The translations under genes were made by a program, and so were the position numbers. Positions 49,501 through 61,676 of a stretch of DNA of 64,000 bases are shown in pieces. Origin of the DNA: Climacteris rufus (taxonomy: Eukaryota > Chordata > Aves > Passeriformes > Climacteridae); assembly GCA_013398175.1 (NCBI GenBank), contig VZRZ01008245.1, positions 435,232-499,231 on the forward strand. Direction: 5' to 3'. Each line of letters starts with the position of its first letter. Within the stretch, counting starts at the first letter, position 1. Under the pieces are notes generated by a model, which did no database searches, was not told the origin of the DNA, and was given only the letters and a program-made list of their open reading frames with translations.

Positions 49501-52500
49501 AAATAATGTTACAGCCATACAGAGTGCAAATAATGGAACACAGCAGTTTTATTCCTTTGGCAGTACCAGACAGGCAATACCTGCAGAGGCTTTTTTTTTT
49601 TTTCAGTTAAAACAGTAGGTGTGTTTTTCAAGCTGTTCTTAAACTAAACAAGTACATATGTAAATTGAAATGCATGTATGTGAAGTTCCAGCTGGGGAAA
49701 AAAAATGAATCCCAAACAGATTGAAGCAAGGAAATGAATTGTAAGGGAAATGTCAGTAAATATTCAGATATCCTCACAGTTTCTTAAATAAGTGCACATT
49801 TGTAAAATATCAGATTGCATATTCCAAACACAACTTTAACTCTGTTCCTGTGGCCGTTCCCAGTCTTAGTCTGCAGACCAGAGAACTCCTACTGTCAGAA
49901 ACTCTACATCAAATAAATTCTGAGTTTCAGCCATCACACAATATGGTTACTTTGGAATATTTTTACTATTTAATAACAGACAAAGTGGATATTTTATTTT
50001 GGAATCAAAGTGCTGTTATGTAGATTTATGGTTTATAAGGTTGGCAGTCTTTCTGAGTACTTTCTTTTCCAAAGTACATAAATATAAGGTGGTAAAAGTT
50101 TTGGTTTTAGCTTATAAACGTAGTTAATAATCTGTTCAAACAATGAAAAATTCTATTTATTAATAGCCAAGAAATGTTTGGGAGGTTTGGTTTTTCTTTT
50201 TACAGGAGAATCATTTAAATCAACTGGATGAAATGAATAGACAGTGAATATCACAATGGTTTGGGGGGAGTTCATGGCACATCAGTTGATCATGTGGAAC
50301 TTCAGTTATTAATCCATTAAAGTCATTAAACTACCTACAAGTCTTATTTAAAGGTCACAGTCTTTTTTAAGAATTTCGTTAATGAGGAAAAGAATGATTC
50401 CTGTTTGTTCCATCCCGTGTGTGCAGGGATGTGCACTCACTGACTGGCGTGCCGAGAAATGTTCTGTGCTTGGAATTTGCGGCACTGAGCAGTGGGTGGG
50501 CAGTAACGTGCGAGAGCTCCTGTGGGCTGCACGAGGATTTGTATTGATCTTCCTGTCCTGACATCCTGGGCTTTATCGTGGTTACAATATAGGCAAACAT
50601 GTCAGGCAATTAGACATGTGAAGACATAGTTCTGCTTGATTATTTGACTTCCTGCAACTAATAATGAGATTTTTGAAAGATTTAGTGCTATGCCATTGAA
50701 TATAAAGGAAGATTGGAGGCCTGTATGTGCAATGGAGTTAGGTGTGGTAGATTAAATTTGTCCTGGCATCTTTATTGAAGCCTCCCTGTAGGCACTATCA
50801 GCTGTAATCAGTACTGTTGCCAGAAATAACATTGCAATGTCAAAAACATGGATGTTTTAAGGGTAGAGCCAGGGACCTGGAGTGTTCACTTGTTTGTCTA
50901 ACTTTAAATTAGTAAAGACCCAGAGGATTCTTTTCTTTCCTGGGTTGTTGTTGAATTCTGTCATTTTGATTATTTTAAATATTCTGTATAAAAACTGCTG
51001 ATGTCCAAATTACATTGAAAATACCCACTTACAGGTACAGTAATGGCCTAAACTGAAATAAAGTCCTAGCAGGATTCAGAGGAGAGAAAGAATACCTAAG
51101 ATATAATTTACCTGTTGCATCGGTCAGTGTTATGCCTACACTTTGAGCAGCGCATTACCTTTCAGTTGCTAAAATTCCTTTTTCTGTTCTATTTCTTTTA
51201 TGTGATAATGACTAGAAACGATAATCAAAAGTTTTAAATTATGCCCAGGCAATGACCATCGGATCCTATAATGATTCCTAGCATAAGAATGAGTTTTGAT
51301 TCTCAGAAAGATACAGGATATATAATGATTTTGAAATTCCTGGAAGAGTCCAGTTCATTGTGTTATTTGCTACCTCCTTCCAGTAAGACTGTGGCTGTGA
51401 GAGTAAAGCAAGTTGGAGTCAGCACATGACCTCTGTGGCACTGATTTCCCCTGCACTCAGAGGCTGGCTCCTGGGCCCAGGTGCTGGACACTCTTCAATG
51501 AATGGGTGGCCCTGTGATCAGAATGGGACAATGCTACTGGGAAGGAGCAACAGCTTAAAGCTAAAATTAGCAACCCTTATGATATATACTTTGAGGGATT
51601 GCCCTATTGAAATCTTCAGTACATACTTCAAGAGATTGTCAAATCATCAACTGTAACTGTACTAAGAATTAAGAGTATATTGTCTATTAAATTTTTATCT
51701 TAAATGAGACTCCTTTAAGGAAAAGCATTTCTGATTATTCCCAAAAAACAGACTTACAGTGACCAATCCTACACAGGGGTCAATAGGTTTTCTGAGTAGT
51801 TATAATGATAATATTAATAATCAGATTAGTAGAAGTAATGTAAAACTTGCAGTTTTAATTTGTGCTGCTTACTTACTGTGTTTCTGTTTTTGAACCAATT
51901 TCAATTCAGCAGTCAGTTTCAGTGTGGTTTTTAAACCTCTTCTCCATGCAGGTTTCTTTACATATTGCTCTGCCACATTGCCTGCCTTACAAATATTACT
52001 CATAATTCTTTACACGTATTTCCTTCAGAACATGGAAATTAACACGAAAGCCTTAGGTTTAGCTTTAGAAAGGGCTTTTTTCAGTCTAAAGGAATCTTAC
52101 GGTGTCACTTTCAATCTCTCATGTGAAAGTTAAATTTCTCTTGCTTCCTTTTATGTTCAAATCTTAAATAATTTATTACTGAAAAGGAATGTGTACTGAA
52201 TCCAGTAACCAACAGTGGATGTGGAAAGATTTATTGGGAGAAACATTAAGAGCATTCCTGGCCAGGTGTATTTTATTTCTTTTTGTGAAATGGAAAAAAA
52301 CCCCAACTATACACCTCCAGCCAACTTCAGATATGGCTGGAAGCCCATTTGGAAAACAGTGTCTGTAATTGTGAAGTGCTTCTTGAGATAAACTGAACAA
52401 AAAGTGATGAAGGGCACAAGGAGATTTGGCACTGCTGAATAGCAAAAAAATGTGTTGCTCAATCTTGAAAGCGACTGCAGTGTTTGCCGTCTGAGTGGGT

Positions 52501-53007
52501 GTGTGCACAACTTCCGCTCTCCTTGTACTTTATCCAGCAGTTTATACCCACGGGAAATGAGGGAATGAACATCCTACTGAGTGGGAGTGGTGGACTCTGA
52601 GTTCACCTTTGCACCCTTGGTCTGTGACAAAAGGTCCTGAAGGAGCAGGACCTCAGTACACTTCCACACTCCTTGCTTAAATGATAGAAGGTGTCACTCA
52701 GTGAACAGCAAGACACACGTCTGAATATTTTTATTCTAGTACAGTTTTTTAGAACTCAAATAAATAATTTTACTGCATATTGGAATATATGGCATGAATT
52801 TGTGAGGAATGTAATCTTTTTCAGGGTTACAAATTGTAGCTTACTTATTTGATGGTGTTTAGGACAAAATTCTAGTCAAATACAAACATCATTTTTTCAG
52901 GACTGATAAAAGAATCAGTTATAAACTAGCTATTTCTAATTTGATCCAGTTACCTCTCTGGCATGTTTAATTTCATTTACATAAATCACAAAGTTAATAA
53001 GAGCATT
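46548..53007. other. Intronic stretch with no recognised gene
   Basis: AT-rich overall. Contains a poly-T run (about 49589-49601), a short palindromic cluster of GCATGC units at 49312-49334, and a CpG-richer patch at 50420-50590. Frames at 46946-47176 (-), 49120-49506 (+) and 52176-52508 (-) have no recognised content. Confidence 0.5.
50420..50590. other. CpG-richer patch in the long intron
   Basis: About seven CpGs in 170 bases within otherwise CpG-poor sequence. No CCAAT or TATA arrangement that I trust, and no coding frame with support. Possible regulatory element or remnant of an inserted element. Confidence 0.2.
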
Positions 53008-53480
53008 ATCATAGAATAATAGAATAGTTTAGTTTGGCAGGGTCCTTTAAAGGTTAGTTGTCTACTCCAACCCCCCTGCAGTAAGGGGCTGATCAACTAG
53101 ATCAGATTGCTCAACCTGACCTTGAATGTTTCAGGGGACAGGGCATCCACCACCTCTCTGAGAAACCTGTTCCAGCCCATCATAAAAACTTTCATCTCTT
53201 TATCTAGTCTGAATTGACTCTCTTTTAGTTTAAAACCAATGCTCCTTGTCCTGTTGCTACAGACCTTACTAAAAGGTCTGACCCCATCTTTCTTGTAGGC
53301 CCCCTTTAAGTGCTGAAAGGCTGCAATAAAGTTACCCCAGAGCATTCTCTTCTCCAAGGAGAAAACCCCAACCCTCGCAGCCCTTCTTCATAGGAGAGGT
53401 GCTCCAGACCTCTCATCATTTTTTGTGGCTCTCCTCTGGACCTGCTTCCACATTGAGAGTGTTCCAGGGACACCTTTTTC
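53008..53480 (-). mobile_element. CR1 LINE, 5'-truncated copy
   Basis: Begins ATCATAGAATAATAGAATAG, then the antisense 3' UTR (CTCCAACCCCCCTGCAGTAA) and the RT C-terminus. Minus-strand frames at 53097-53357 and 53306-53524 carry KESQFRLDKE and LEHLSYEEGL, with a frameshift between them. Same subfamily style as the copy at 18491. The 5' edge is approximate. Confidence 0.9.
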
Positions 53481-54706
53481 CTTTCAGCTTTTCCTTCAAC
53501 TGAATAGGTAGGTCCCTTCAGCAATTGCCTTATTTATTAAAAAGCAGGTATTGATGTTGTGTTTTTGTATAAGTTGTGGAAACGGTTTCTTCTTTGTCAA
53601 TTAATTCCAGTTTCTTAAATGTTCTCTACAAATTCTTCTTTCATGCAGCATCTTAAAAAAAGAGGTGAAAAGATATAGAATCAAACTCTTCCATCTTCCT
53701 ACCCCAGGCAGGAAGTTGTATTTGTATCCCATTTTACATGGATGCAAGTCTCATGTTACAGGACCCTCATGATGAGTGTCCTTGATCTGTCCAATAATCT
53801 GTTCCATTTTATACCAGTCTTTACCTTACCATTAAAACCTATTGTTTCCAGTTTTATCCATCATGGCTATGGAGAATAGCTCTTGATTTCTTTTTGTAGC
53901 TCCCGTTCTGTATTTATAAATTCCAGATTCTCTCTAGCCTTGAGTTTTGTAGACCTTCTTTTTTGTCTGTTGCTTCACAGAAATTGTTCCTTCCTATTTC
54001 TCTCTCCAGGGATGTCTCCATGCCTGGATACACTTATTGCTATTTTGCCAGTGTGCAAATGGAAGTGTTACTGGTAGCAAGAAGCCAACCTTTTATAGTC
54101 AATACAATTAAGAAAACTTAGTAATTAGAAAAAAGCCTCTTTTGAATGTGAGCTGGAATGCTCAATTAGAAGCACAGAAACAATGTTTCTGTGTTGTTTT
54201 CTATACTTGCCTATCTAAACCAGACTACTTTTCGAAGTTACTTGATACAAAGATCAGCCTAAACCAGTGAAGTCCGAGTACTTAATTGGCATTGTGAATT
54301 TAAGTAGTTGTTAGACTACAGATAGGTTTCAGTAGGTGCCAAAAGTTGTAGGCCTTTAACTGTGCTCCTTGATTAAATACTCCATTTTGTTACATGTTTT
54401 CAACCCCAAAATTTTTGCTACCTTTTAGATTTTAAAAATCAGTTAGGAAGGAGGTGTCAGAATCAAGTTTTTTGGTGGTCTTTGAGAAGATGGCATTCTA
54501 GCAGTTTTGCATTAAGGAGCCTGGAGAAAATGGTAATTACTATGAAATGATGCTTCCTTAAAATACAAGTTTTAGAAGTTCTTCTAACAAGTACGCATAA
54601 AGGGTTTTGTTTCTTTCAACAATCATATGGTAGTTTGGCTTACTTGAAAATTGATTTTAAATATTTACTTTTCCACTTTTTTAAACATACTTTTTTTTTG
54701 TTCCAG
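53481..54706. other. 3' end of the long intron
   Basis: No repeat or extra exon seen. It ends in TTTTTTTTTGTTCCAG, a strong acceptor for the terminal exon. Confidence 0.6.
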
Positions 54707-54811
54707 GACCCTTTGCTGCTTCAGGAGACAGTAAACTCTGCTGCTGATCTCATCATGGCATTAATAAAGGACAGAAACCCGGAGCTGACTGGCCAGCTGT
54801 TGGTAGCATAA
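54707..54811 (+). CDS. Terminal coding exon E of the unidentified gene
   Basis: A 105-nt coding part gives 34 codons and a TAA at 54809-54811. A poly-T tract and TTCCAG precede it. The peptide begins DPLLLQETVN and ends ELTGQLLVA. It contains one clear amphipathic helix (SAADLIMALIKD). The phase (0) agrees with exon D (ending IHYK), and an AATAAA follows about 150 bases after the stop, which makes it the natural last exon. No C-terminal targeting motif is visible. With exons A-D it gives 221 residues of the protein's C-terminus. The family is not recognised. The gap to exon D is unusually long, so alternative last exons in the intron are possible. Confidence 0.75.
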   Translation, partial: DPLLLQETVNSAADLIMALIKDRNPELTGQLLVA

Positions 54812-54985
54812 GACCATAAATCATGTGTAGCTTTTGGAAACGTTACTTTTTCATCCTCTGTTCACCAAAGGTCTTAAGTAGTTTTATTCTTTGATGACAA
54901 CTCTGGAGTTATGCCATTTATTATTAAGATCCTTTAACAGCATATTTTTGATACTTAAAATAAAAGTCTAATATTATGTATAAAG
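54812..54985 (+). other. 3' UTR of the unidentified gene
   Basis: AT-rich sequence after the TAA. It includes the AATAAA signal; cleavage is expected about 15-25 bases beyond it, so the end given is approximate. Confidence 0.6.
54959..54964 (+). terminator. Poly(A) signal AATAAA
   Basis: Canonical hexamer 148 bases after the stop codon of the terminal exon, in a suitable place to end the transcript. Confidence 0.65.
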
Positions 54986-55130
54986 TGTAACAAGAAATAC
55001 AAATAATTCTGAGATACACTGAGTATATACTGCGAGAAATGAGGTACTGATTTAAGTACTGTTAAGGTACTGATAATTTAAAAAGGTGCACAGAGGACAC
55101 CAAAGCATTCGTGCAGAATTCTCTTTAATT

Positions 55131-55155
55131 GTGTATGTGTGTGTGTGTGTGTGTT
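55131..55155. repeat. GT microsatellite
   Basis: About 12 GT units with one early interruption (TATG). Confidence 0.9.
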
Positions 55156-57086
55156 GTACTCTAAGACTGCATGATATAAATTTTATTTCAGAGAAATTAT
55201 TCCTTAAGCACAGCTCACTTACTTTATATGAAATTGTTTTATAATTACTGCTGTAATACTTGTTGGTGAATGTAGAGTTCATTACAGAGTGTAGCCTTCC
55301 TGACATGAAGAAAAATGCAAATTGCAGGAAGCGTTGGAAAGGTCGGGTACCTGTCCTCCGTGTAATCATGGTAACCTCAAATCAAGAAAAGATGTGCATG
55401 GGTACAATGAGGTGCTAAACCCCAGTTTTCCAGATGCAGTATGCTCTGGCTGTAGTCTTCTTGGTGCTACACTTCTTCCAGTGCCCACGTGCCATCATTC
55501 AGAACTAGCTCCACTGTAGCTCTGCTGAAATAGGAAGAGTCTGTTAACTTGTGCATAAGAATGCAACTTTCATCTCCTGCTGATTAGCAAGTATGAAGAA
55601 AATAGTAGTGAAGAGACTAAGCATTATGAATTCAAATATATGCTGCATTGATAGTCAAGTGTGGACAATTGGGACAGGAAGATTAAATGGTGAATGATTA
55701 TTATGTGGAGTATCTTGAAGTATCACAACCACTAAAAGCAATACAAGCAGAGTCCCTGAAAACATCTGTCTTTCCCTATGCATCAGACCCAGGAATTCCG
55801 TCTCTCCTGCAATTTTTGAAGGGTCTAGGTCAATGTCCTACATACCTGCTGTGGCTGGGATAAGGTTTTAGAGAAGTAACCCCACCAGAAGTGTCCAGTG
55901 AGTCCCTGATTCAGTCTGTCACTGTCAGTTCAGCAAGTTTCCCTTCTAAAAACAGCATTCCTCCCCTTACTTCCACCATATTCCACTCCCTCTGTTGCTC
56001 AGACAAAACTTAGGATAACAAGCTCCGTGCTTGATTCCCTTCTTCTTTCCCTTCACATGACTATCTATATCTCTGATTTAAATCCCTTTTAGAAGGTAAT
56101 CTTGGTCCCAAGCTTCCTTCACTGCATGATAAAGGGTTGTTAGCTGATGGTTCTATATCCAAAGCAGACATTTTCTTCCGCTGACAAGTCATGCAAAAAC
56201 AACTAACTGAGTTCTTGTGCATCATCTGCTTTCTTCTTTGCTTTTTTCTCCTCTCTACTTTGATTAATAATTTGTCCTTTTCTGACTTTGTAGAACATAA
56301 GCATTCATATTAGCTCTGTGTATGGCTGTACAATAGGCATATTTTATTCATTCATATATTCATGTCTGTTCATATGCAGAGTACGCAAATAAATGAAGAA
56401 CTAAAGAATTTATTACTGGTATTCATAATTTAACAGGACAGCTTTCACAAATAAGTTTTCTGAATTTGCTTTTACATTAATACATTTGATTAAGGAATTT
56501 GTCTCACAGGCTTTTAAAAGACATGATGAAAGATGTCTCTTTGACTGTATTGTGTGATTCTTCTTTGCTTGTAGGCTAAAATGAAATCTGTAATGTGTTT
56601 TCCCCAAATAATAAGCAGGTGAATTTAGAAAATCCTTCATATTTTCTGTTCACTCTAATTTATGCATTGTGATACTTCCTTAACCTTGGTTTGTGTGTAA
56701 CATCATTTGCTTAAACAGAACGTTTTATTTTTTATGATTGTTTTACTTACCTCATTCTCCTAAGAGGATTTCAATCCAATTAAAAATGATACTGCAATGA
56801 ACTGCTGTAATGGAAAAAAATTACACTTGTTTATGGACTTATTTTGAAAAGAGAACAGAAAATGCACAACAAAAAGTAAGTTTTGGGTTATCCAATATAC
56901 TGAGTACTAATCATAAATGGTAAATAATAAGCTTTATTAATGTACTGTTAATCATTGCATTATGGCTCCTTAATCTTTAGCAATCTTTTAAAAGAATCTA
57001 CAAACACTGAAAAATCTATTTTGCTGGAAGCAAATACACCAACAACAGAACTACTAAAACAGATCACAAAATAGTAGAACTGCAGT

Positions 57087-57101
57087 AAAAAAAAAAAAAA
57101 A
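57087..57101. repeat. Poly-A run
   Basis: Fifteen consecutive A. No retrocopy is recognised on either side. Confidence 0.8.
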
Positions 57102-60065
57102 GAAACTGGACTGTGATTAATGCTATTGTGTATCCAAACCAATTTTAAATGGGTTTTTGGGTGATTGTTAGTACTTACAATGGGAATAAAGATATAAAAT
57201 GAAATTAAGAAACTGGCTGATTGTTTTTTGTCTGTGCATAACTGCTCACAAATAGCAGTATACATGAAAACTTGGCAGCCTTTTGTACACACATGCTGTT
57301 TTGAATTTAACTAGTGAATCAGTCACCACCCATATTGCTTTGAACATTTGGACAGAGATAACAGAGAGTAAATAGAAGCTCAGACTCTGCCAGCCTTGCT
57401 TACCTTACTCGTCAAGCACTCTAATTAGTATTCCTTGGGTAGCGTTCATCAGAAAAGAAAATGCAAAATGTGGCCTTAAAAATGCTTTCCATAACTGCAA
57501 ACTTGATTAAATTAGATTTGTGTACTGAAACTAACCCACTTCATGCAAAATCTGAAATCTAAATTACTTTCTTTGTGTTCAGTTAGATAGAAGATTTTCT
57601 AGTTAGTCTTTTTTTCTTTAGCTTTTCAGACAACCTAGCTTGAAAAAAAATGGCTTGATGGTATCTAAAGGAGAAATGAAAAGGATAGAAGATGGTGGCA
57701 TTATAAACAAAAAAATCCCAACATCCCAAAACCATACCAAAAACCAAAGAGAAATAAAGTGAGATGTTACCTGTTGTCATCAATCAGTGGCATAGCAGGG
57801 TCAGCTTTAGTTGAGCTCATCTTGACAATTAATGCAAGCTGCAGAACAAAGTTTCTGGGTGGCGTGAAGCCTTTGGTACATTTGAATTTGTAGTTCTATG
57901 TGATACCAACGTCTCATCATCTCCACAATGCTGTTCTAGGTGCCATCCAAAGAAAAGCTTCCAAAGACATGTGAGGTTACCAATTAGTGTGTCGCAGTTT
58001 CTGAGGGTAAAGCAGCTTTTGCTGTCTGTAGGTCACTCGACCAGAGAAGGGTCATGATTTGTTTTCTCTGTTCTCCTTGCTTCAGACACTTGCCACTTCT
58101 CACTGCTTTTTGTTTGGGTTTTATTTCTGAAGAAGAGCACGTTCACTTTGAGACATAATAGCTTTTTTATTTTTATCTTTTTCCTCTTCGTTCATAACTT
58201 TGATCCAAAAAATTATAGTTCATCTTATCAAGCATCCACCAAGATGTACAGACAATTCATTCTTGTTAAGGAAGGTTTGGGAGTTCAGAAATAGGTTCAT
58301 GTTAACAGTGTTCCTGTAGGCCAGAGTTTGGGGAAAGGCCTACTTTTGTTCTGAGCCAGTGTGACTAGTCTGATGACTGGGACATATAAATGACTGGTAG
58401 TTGTACAAACTGTGTGTTATGGGACACATTGAGCCCTTTGGAGAATTAGTACTGCCTCAACCTCATGGTTTTTAAGATTGCTGATTATTCTCCCTGGTCT
58501 ATATGCCAGACGGACTAATCTTATTCCTGTCTAACTGGAAAAAAAAAACCCTCAGTATTTAGTTAATAGATTGATTAATTCAGATGCCTAGTTTACTAGA
58601 TGGTAAATTTTTTTCCTTGTGTAGGTAATGATAGAGTGGTATTCGGAGGACTTTCCTCTTTTTTGTTTCAAAGATCACTTACTAAAATCACAACTAATTT
58701 TCACTGAAACAGGGAGAGCTGCTGAGACTTTTAAAAGGAATAATACCTTCAAGGGTTCCCATTGGTAAAATCTGTTATGAATTTTTAAGGTATAAATATA
58801 TATCTTACCTTCATGTTATAGAAATATATAATTGTAACATGAAAAGAAGTTCAACTCTAACTACAGTTATATTTAAGGCCAGTGTTGTAGAGCTGAATTC
58901 CAAGAGACTTAAGAAACTGCTTTCATTATTCCTGCCTAACTCATTCAATCCAGTCTTTTGCACCTGATTTTGAATAATTTCTTATCGCGCATAGTTTGAT
59001 GACAAATGCTCTGCTCTGGGCACCTGCAATGAGATACCAAGGCAAAGTGTGAAAATGGGTTCAAATCTTTGTGTCCCAATGCCTGCACTTTCAGCTTCAG
59101 TCTGGTAATTTTTTATTACTTCGGTCGCTCTCAGCCCATTCCCCAGCCCAGTTGTTTACCACAACTCAGTTGATCTTGTGCTTCTTGTAAGCACCAAGGA
59201 GAAGAAGCAGTCACTACAGTACATTTTTTTAGAGTAGGTTGATTTTGATTGACAGGGCTGTGAAGCACTTTTTCAATATACTTTTTCCTTAATTATTTCT
59301 TCCAGGAACACTCAATTAGTTTAGAGATTTAAAAAACACAATTTCAGCACCTGTGCTGAGGAAACGGTCCCAACTGTGAAAATACTTGCATGATAAAATA
59401 CAGTCACTTGCCTTGCATACACCAACGTGGGGAGCAAAGTGGCATTTCTTAATATATTTATTCCAAGGTTAATTTAAGTATGCTTTTCAATCTTTAGATT
59501 GAAATGGATCTTGTCCTTCATCCTGCACCTATTCCTGTCTCAGAAACTAAAATTATTATTCAGTTAAAATGCCACAACACTGAATTATAACATAGTTACA
59601 ATGATAAATGTGAGACTAAGAGACTTGGACAAGAAAAAAAGTGATGTGTATTTAAACAGCATAGAGAAGCAAGGAGGCAAGAGAGAATGTACCACAGCTC
59701 CTCCAGATGGCAAAACCTGCAGGGGAGACCCCTTGAATGGCAGGATCGGCTAAGGGCTGCAGGCAGAAATATCTTCCAGGTTCAGTAGCACTTCAGATGG
59801 CACCTTAACAAGGCATTTTCCCATTCAGCAGCCATTTTAGGTAATCGTCTCCCTTGGTTAGTTGTTGTTACTTCTGAATCTCTTTCTTTTTCATTGCCCT
59901 GCCTCCTTCCTTTTGTTTCTGTGTCTCAGACTGGACATTTCAAATTCCATGTTTCCTTTTCATTTCAGCAATTCCTGTCTTCTGCACTCTTTTCCCATCC
60001 TTTCCCCTACTTCTGCTGCTTATTCTTTCTCTCCCTATTTGTCACTCTTTTTCCATTCCTCCCAG

Positions 60066-60334
60066 CCCACCATCGTCGAAAGAGACGATCCCCCCTCCCT
60101 TCCCTTGCAAGCCAGGCCGTGGTCTGGCATCAGAAACCCTTCCTCGCTCCTGGATCGAGAACTGAGGCGTTTGGGCTTTGGCACCTCCGCGCTGCTCACA
60201 GCTGGGACCAAAAACAGATGTCACTTCCGCTGCCAGCTGCCGGCAGATGAGCAGCAGCTGCCCGAAGGACCAGACCTCCTGCATGGCAGCTGCTGGGCTG
60301 ACACTGAATGCCTCCTATTAGCTGGAGTCAAGCT
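60066..60334 (+). other. CpG-dense segment bounded by splice-like signals (possible exon)
   Basis: About 200 bases of C/T-rich sequence ending TTCCTCCCAG lead into a 269-bp segment that closes with GTAAGC. The segment has about 12 CpGs in its first 190 bases, far more than the flanks, and is open in one + strand frame beginning PTIVERDDPP. The peptide is not recognised. It could be a coding or noncoding exon of an unseen transcript, a small CpG-rich regulatory element, or chance. The upstream low-complexity part of the open frame (from 59862) is not credible as protein. Confidence 0.25.
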
Positions 60335-60660
60335 GTAAGCAGAGCCATCCCACTGCAGGGGAAATAGTCTGCCCCAAGGTCAGACCCCCGTTCCCCTGCT
60401 TCGGTAGCCAAACTTGGGTTTGTAAAGTCAGCACCTAGTCAAGGAGCCAGATTTGCAAATCTATCAGAATGGCACCAACAACAAAAAGTGAAAGAAGAGC
60501 CGAATCCAGGTACAGCTTGCAGTCCTGGTGACTGGAAAAAGTATGTTTTCACTTAGTTACCAGTGGCTTTGCCAGGAGTTGCTCAGAGACAAAAAGCAAG
60601 GAACTCCACGATGCTGTGTTAAGCGGTTCCTTTCCACAGCAGAGACATGGCCTCACTGAA

Positions 60661-60710
60661 GCCCCACTGAAGTCAATGGGACTGAAATTTCCTTGCAGTG
60701 CACTCAAGTA
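60661..60710. repeat. Possible old amniote repeat motif
   Basis: CCACTGAAGTCAATGGGACT resembles a motif often met in old, widely shared amniote repeats. The match is short and the family is not named. Confidence 0.25.
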
Positions 60711-60780
60711 TGCATGGCATCTCCTCCCTCTGGCCATCTTCAGCTAACCCACACATAACCATGCTGGTTATGCTGGGGGC

Positions 60781-60811
60781 TTATTATTATTATCATCATC
60801 ATTATTTTTAT
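60781..60811. repeat. TTA/TCA trinucleotide simple repeat
   Basis: Imperfect run of TTA and TCA units. Confidence 0.8.
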
Positions 60812-61654
60812 TGTGTTGCAGTTCTAAGTGTGTATTTATGCACTGCTCAACTCCCTTGCCATTTGGTGGGATCATTATGGTCTTGATTAATGCCAACTAT
60901 GTTTTGGAATTCGGTTGTGACTCCAGCTCAAGCACCCACAGGCCTGTGGTACATGGCATTATAGGGGCACTTCTGAAGAGCAGTTCAGAATTTAAAATCT
61001 CTCTTTGAATACTCACTCTGAAACCAATGACAGCACAGTAAGCCTAAAAGGATGATTTTGTGCAAGACTAGAAAAACCCTTAGCCTCTTCTGGACACTGT
61101 ATTTTGTCCCTCTCTTCAGTATACTAGCATTGAGGGTTGTGTTACTGTGTAGAAATTCAGATGAGGAAGCTGAAAAACTGTTATCTGTCTGCAAACTAAC
61201 CCTGCAAAAAGTGGCTAGGTGTCACCAGAGTCACCAGATGGGATGAGGTGGGATGACTTTGGGGAAGGAGGTCCATTGTGGTTCCTCCTGCAAAGGGATG
61301 TGCCAGAGGCACACAGGGCTGCAGCAATAGAATCATATATTTGCCTAGAGTTTGACTCAACTGAACCATGGGGCAGTGTTTTCTTAACTCTGCAATCTTT
61401 GGTCCTGGCTATGCTGAGGGTGAGATGAGTGTTTGTTATTCTAACACTGCTGTGCAAGGGCATCTATACGTGGGTGAAGTGTGGGAGGGTTGGATGCTGG
61501 ATGTGGCTCCTCTCTTTAGCTGTCATGTCCCGGCTTTGTGAGCAGTAAAGTAAGCTCAGTTGTGTGTTGTGACATGCAGACCTCTCTGAAAATGATACAT
61601 CTGAAAATGCTCAGAGGCGAACTGCATTCCAGACTGGTAGGTCAGGATAAGAAA

Positions 61655-61676
61655 AGGAAGGAAGGAAGGAAGGAAA
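61655..61676. repeat. GGAA tetranucleotide repeat
   Basis: About five GGAA units. Each is an ETS-type core, but with no gene start nearby a role is not implied. Confidence 0.85.

Larger units (their letters stand above)
8235..54706 (+). other. Very long last intron (about 46.5 kb)
   Basis: Bounded by GTATGT after exon D and by a T-rich tract with TTCCAG before the terminal exon. The two exons join in phase. The content is AT-rich sequence, nine confident and one doubtful CR1 fragments, two GC/CpG-rich insertions, a CpG-richer patch near 50.4 kb, and simple repeats. I searched the larger open frames on both strands and found none with a recognisable protein outside CR1. Nested noncoding RNAs or enhancers could be here but cannot be seen from sequence alone. 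Confidence 0.6.
54986..60065. other. Intergenic sequence downstream of the gene
   Basis: AT-rich. Has a GT microsatellite (about 55131-55155) and a poly-A run (57087-57101). The end, from about 59870, is strongly pyrimidine-rich. Frames at 55052-55369 (-), 55322-55519 (+) and 56960-57292 (-) are unsupported. No CR1 copy recognised in these 5 kb. Confidence 0.5.

Noticed and set aside
59862..60065. First part of a 158-codon + strand frame
   Set aside because: It is low-complexity C/T-rich sequence and translates to a Phe/Leu/Ser/Pro string. Only the CpG-rich part after 60066 was kept as a possible exon.
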